Source: JACDAN01 sp046729215
Lineage (GTDB): Bacteria > Actinomycetota > Thermoleophilia > Gaiellales > Gaiellaceae
Direction of reading: 5' to 3'
Assembly (NCBI GenBank): GCA_046729215.1
Contig: JBKPGE010000069.1
Location: 1 to 7,320, forward strand
Length of the DNA stretch: 7,320 nt
A program made the position numbers and the translations under genes. This document shows, one piece after another, positions 5,853 to 7,320 of this stretch (its first letter is position 1; each line of letters begins with the position of its first letter). The notes beneath the pieces are model-generated. The model was not told where the DNA came from. It made no database searches and was given only the letters and a program-made list of their open reading frames with translations.

Positions 5853-7097
5853 TCAGGTCTCGACGGTGATGCGGGCGGCACGTTCGTGGGTGAGACCTGC
5901 CCAGGTCCAGTCGACGACGGCCTTGGCTCGATCCTCCCCCGTGGAGAGCAGCGCGAGATGCACGCTTCCCCACGCCAGAAAGGCGATCCTGCCTGTGAGT
6001 GTCCGTCCGCGAGGCAACTGGACGACCGCCGCTCCCCGCCCGATCGTCGCCATCGTGCCCTTGTCGTGGTAGCTGAAGGGCTCGGCCTCCTTGCCCGCGA
6101 TCAGGCCCGCGATGTTCTTCCCGGCCTGCTCGCCGGCCTGAAGCGCGACAGAACCCAGCTGCGGCAGGACCTCGTTCGTCTTCGAGTCGGTAATCCACGC
6201 GATGTCCCCAACTGCGAACGCCTCGGGGTGCTCTGGGATGCTGAGATCGGACTTGACCGCGATGCGGTTGCCCTTCTGGAGCTCGAGACCGAGCGACTGG
6301 ACGATGGGGTTCGCCTGCAGCCCAGCGCCCCACACGAGCGTGTGGGCTTGGAGAACCTTGCCGGACTTGAGCGTGACCCGGGTCGGCTCGACCGACTCGA
6401 CGATCTCACCGAGAACGACATCGACGTCACGTTCCTCCAGCGCGCCTTTTGTGTAGACCCTGAGCTCCTCATCAAACATGCCGAAGAGCGACGGAGCCGC
6501 CTCGACGAGCGTTATCTGCGCGTGCTCGGCGTGCAGGTCGGGATAGTCCTCTGCGAGATTGCTTTGGTAGAGCTCCGATAGCGCACCCGCGCTCTCGACG
6601 CCGGTGGGCCCTCCGCCGACCACAACCACGTTGAGGGCACCGTCTTCGGCAAGCACAGAGTCCTTGTCTGCGGCTTCCCACTTGCCGAGCAGGTGATCTT
6701 TCAGCCGCACCGCATCCGCCAGCGTGTACATCGGAAAGGCGTGCTCGGCGGCGCCTTCCGCGCCGAAGAAATTGACTTCCGCGCCGAGCGCCAGGATGAG
6801 GTAGTCGTAGACGATCGGCTCCATTCCGGCGAACTGCACCTCGCGTTTCTCGAGGTCGATCGCAGTCGCCTCGTCCACATGAACACGGGCGTTAGGCTGG
6901 TCGTGGAACAGGTCGCGTAGTGGATGCCCGACCGCCGTCCGCTCGAGCAGGTCGGTGGCGACCTGGTAGAGCAGCGGCTGAAAAGTGTGGTAGTCGTGCT
7001 TGTCAACCAGCACGACCTCGGCATCGGCCTCCTTCAGTGCGCGCGCAGCGCCGATCCCTGCAAAACCACCTCCGAGAATCAGGACTCGTGCAGCCAT
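5853..7097 (-). CDS. ndh: Type II NADH:quinone oxidoreductase (NDH-2)
   Basis: This is a 414-residue FAD flavoprotein that passes electrons from NADH to the membrane quinone pool without pumping protons; it sits on the inner face of the membrane. Two Rossmann folds are clear: the FAD site ILGGGFAGIGAARAL (GxGxxG at 9-14) and the NADH site VVVVGGGPTGVE (157-168), whose Glu168 matches the conserved Glu next to the flavin in characterised NDH-2 enzymes. AVGDIA (295-300) is the second FAD contact, QLGSVALQAGEQAGKNI (313-329) carries the quinone-site glutamines Gln320 and Gln324, and YHDKGTMATIGRGAAV (353-368) is a strong NDH-2 signature. The C-terminal ~40 residues hold aromatic and hydrophobic stretches consistent with membrane anchoring. 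The length is normal. The ATG has a strong GGAGGT 4-5 bases upstream. The gene lies 12 bases after an aldose epimerase-like gene, so they are probably cotranscribed, and it fits functionally with cydAB in the window. Confidence 0.96.
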   Translation of the reverse strand: MAARVLILGGGFAGIGAARALKEADAEVVLVDKHDYHTFQPLLYQVATDLLERTAVGHPLRDLFHDQPNARVHVDEATAIDLEKREVQFAGMEPIVYDYLILALGAEVNFFGAEGAAEHAFPMYTLADAVRLKDHLLGKWEAADKDSVLAEDGALNVVVVGGGPTGVESAGALSELYQSNLAEDYPDLHAEHAQITLVEAAPSLFGMFDEELRVYTKGALEERDVDVVLGEIVESVEPTRVTLKSGKVLQAHTLVWGAGLQANPIVQSLGLELQKGNRIAVKSDLSIPEHPEAFAVGDIAWITDSKTNEVLPQLGSVALQAGEQAGKNIAGLIAGKEAEPFSYHDKGTMATIGRGAAVVQLPRGRTLTGRIAFLAWGSVHLALLSTGEDRAKAVVDWTWAGLTHERAARITVET

Positions 7098-7100
7098 GAC

Positions 7101-7106
7101 ACCTCC
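7101..7106 (-). promoter_or_regulatory. Strong Shine-Dalgarno sequence of ndh
   Basis: The minus strand reads GGAGGT followed by GTC and the ATG of ndh. This near-perfect anti-16S match fixes the ndh start at 7097. It lies in the 12-base gap after the upstream gene's stop, which supports independent ribosome loading on a shared message. It contrasts with cydA and usp, whose ATGs have no such sequence. Confidence 0.85.
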
Positions 7107-7109
7107 AAG

Positions 7110-7320
7110 CTAGAGCTGCGGTCTGGGCGAGGCATCACCCGGGCGGGATGATGTCGGCACGAGACCCCAGGCGCTCGTGAACGATTCGCCCGCCTCCATG
7201 CGGATCACGTTCTTTCCAGTCCGGAACGCGTTCGGTGGGCAGGTCATCGGCTCGACCGCGATGCTGCGCCTGGCGACGTCAGGCAGCGGATCTCCCGTGA
7301 AGAGCTGCAGGTACGGGTAG
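7110..7320 (-). CDS. Aldose 1-epimerase-like protein, C-terminal fragment
   Basis: Only the last 69 codons and the TAG stop (7112-7110) are in the window; the 5' part lies beyond the right edge. The visible translation has LQLFTGDPLP followed by SIAVEPMTCPPNAFRTG and an ending with SFTSAWGLVP, which matches the C-terminus of the galactose mutarotase (aldose 1-epimerase) superfamily. These enzymes interconvert alpha and beta sugar anomers in the cytosol. The Glu of AVEPM (codon at 7253-7251) aligns with the catalytic base of the family; the partner His residues are out of view. The last ~15 residues (SSRPGDASPRPQL) look like an unstructured extension. ndh starts 12 bases downstream on the same strand, so the two are likely in one operon. 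Substrate cannot be told. Confidence 0.82.
   Translation of the reverse strand, partial: YPYLQLFTGDPLPDVARRSIAVEPMTCPPNAFRTGKNVIRMEAGESFTSAWGLVPTSSRPGDASPRPQL

Noticed and set aside
4487..5881. Minus-strand open frame (464 codons) opposite the antiporter
   Set aside because: It is rich in Arg, Gln, His and Asp, as expected for the complement of hydrophobic codons. The antiporter on the plus strand has membrane helices and motifs in order.
5790..6581. Plus-strand open frame (263 codons) opposite ndh
   Set aside because: The minus-strand ndh frame has both Rossmann motifs and the catalytic residues; the opposite frame has no motif and is a compositional shadow.
1..7320. CRISPR arrays, tRNA/rRNA genes, insertion sequences, phage genes or attachment sites
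   Set aside because: No regularly spaced repeats, no cloverleaf with conserved T-loop, no transposase or integrase motifs and no long direct repeats were found on reading both strands; nearly every base is in a recognised gene.

Overview
The window is GC-rich, densely coding bacterial chromosome. Strong G/C preference at third codon positions, many GTC/CTC/GAG codons and the protein flavours (short-Q-loop CydA, NhaP-type antiporter with an RCK tail, DUF389 protein, a histidine-rich UspA paralogue) suggest a high-GC actinobacterium. A lineage near Thermoleophilia is my guess from general resemblance, not something the sequence proves. I see no tRNA, rRNA, CRISPR array, insertion sequence or recombinase, so this looks like ordinary chromosome rather than an island.

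Layout from left to right. (1) Minus strand 1-2404: cytochrome bd oxidase operon cydA-cydB, with a TGATG stop/start overlap; cydB runs off the left edge just short of its C-terminus. (2) A short divergent promoter region, 2405-2492. (3) Plus strand 2493-3136: a universal stress protein and, 5 bases later, an unrecognised 58-64 aa protein. (4) Minus strand 3133-4035: a DUF389 membrane protein whose TAG stop shares one CTAG palindrome with the convergent small gene. (5) A tight divergent start region, 4036-4093. (6) Plus strand 4094-5851: a CPA1/NhaP-type cation:proton antiporter with a cytosolic RCK-like tail. (7) Minus strand 5853-7097: type II NADH dehydrogenase, convergent with the antiporter across one untranslated base. 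(8) Minus strand 7110-7320: the C-terminal end of an aldose 1-epimerase-like protein, 12 bases upstream of ndh and probably in its operon.

Functionally the genes form a respiration and ion-balance neighbourhood. NDH-2 feeds electrons from NADH into the quinone pool without pumping protons, and cytochrome bd takes them from quinol to O2 with high affinity and modest coupling. The antiporter handles cation and pH balance, and the stress protein fits energy-limited or low-oxygen conditions. That joint role is inference from gene content and adjacency. I found no clearly new system. The most distinctive points are a CxxC pair in the CydA Q-loop, a UspA lacking the usual ATP loop, an antiporter RCK domain lacking the nucleotide-binding signature, an orphan small protein linked to the stress gene, and possible leaderless starts.
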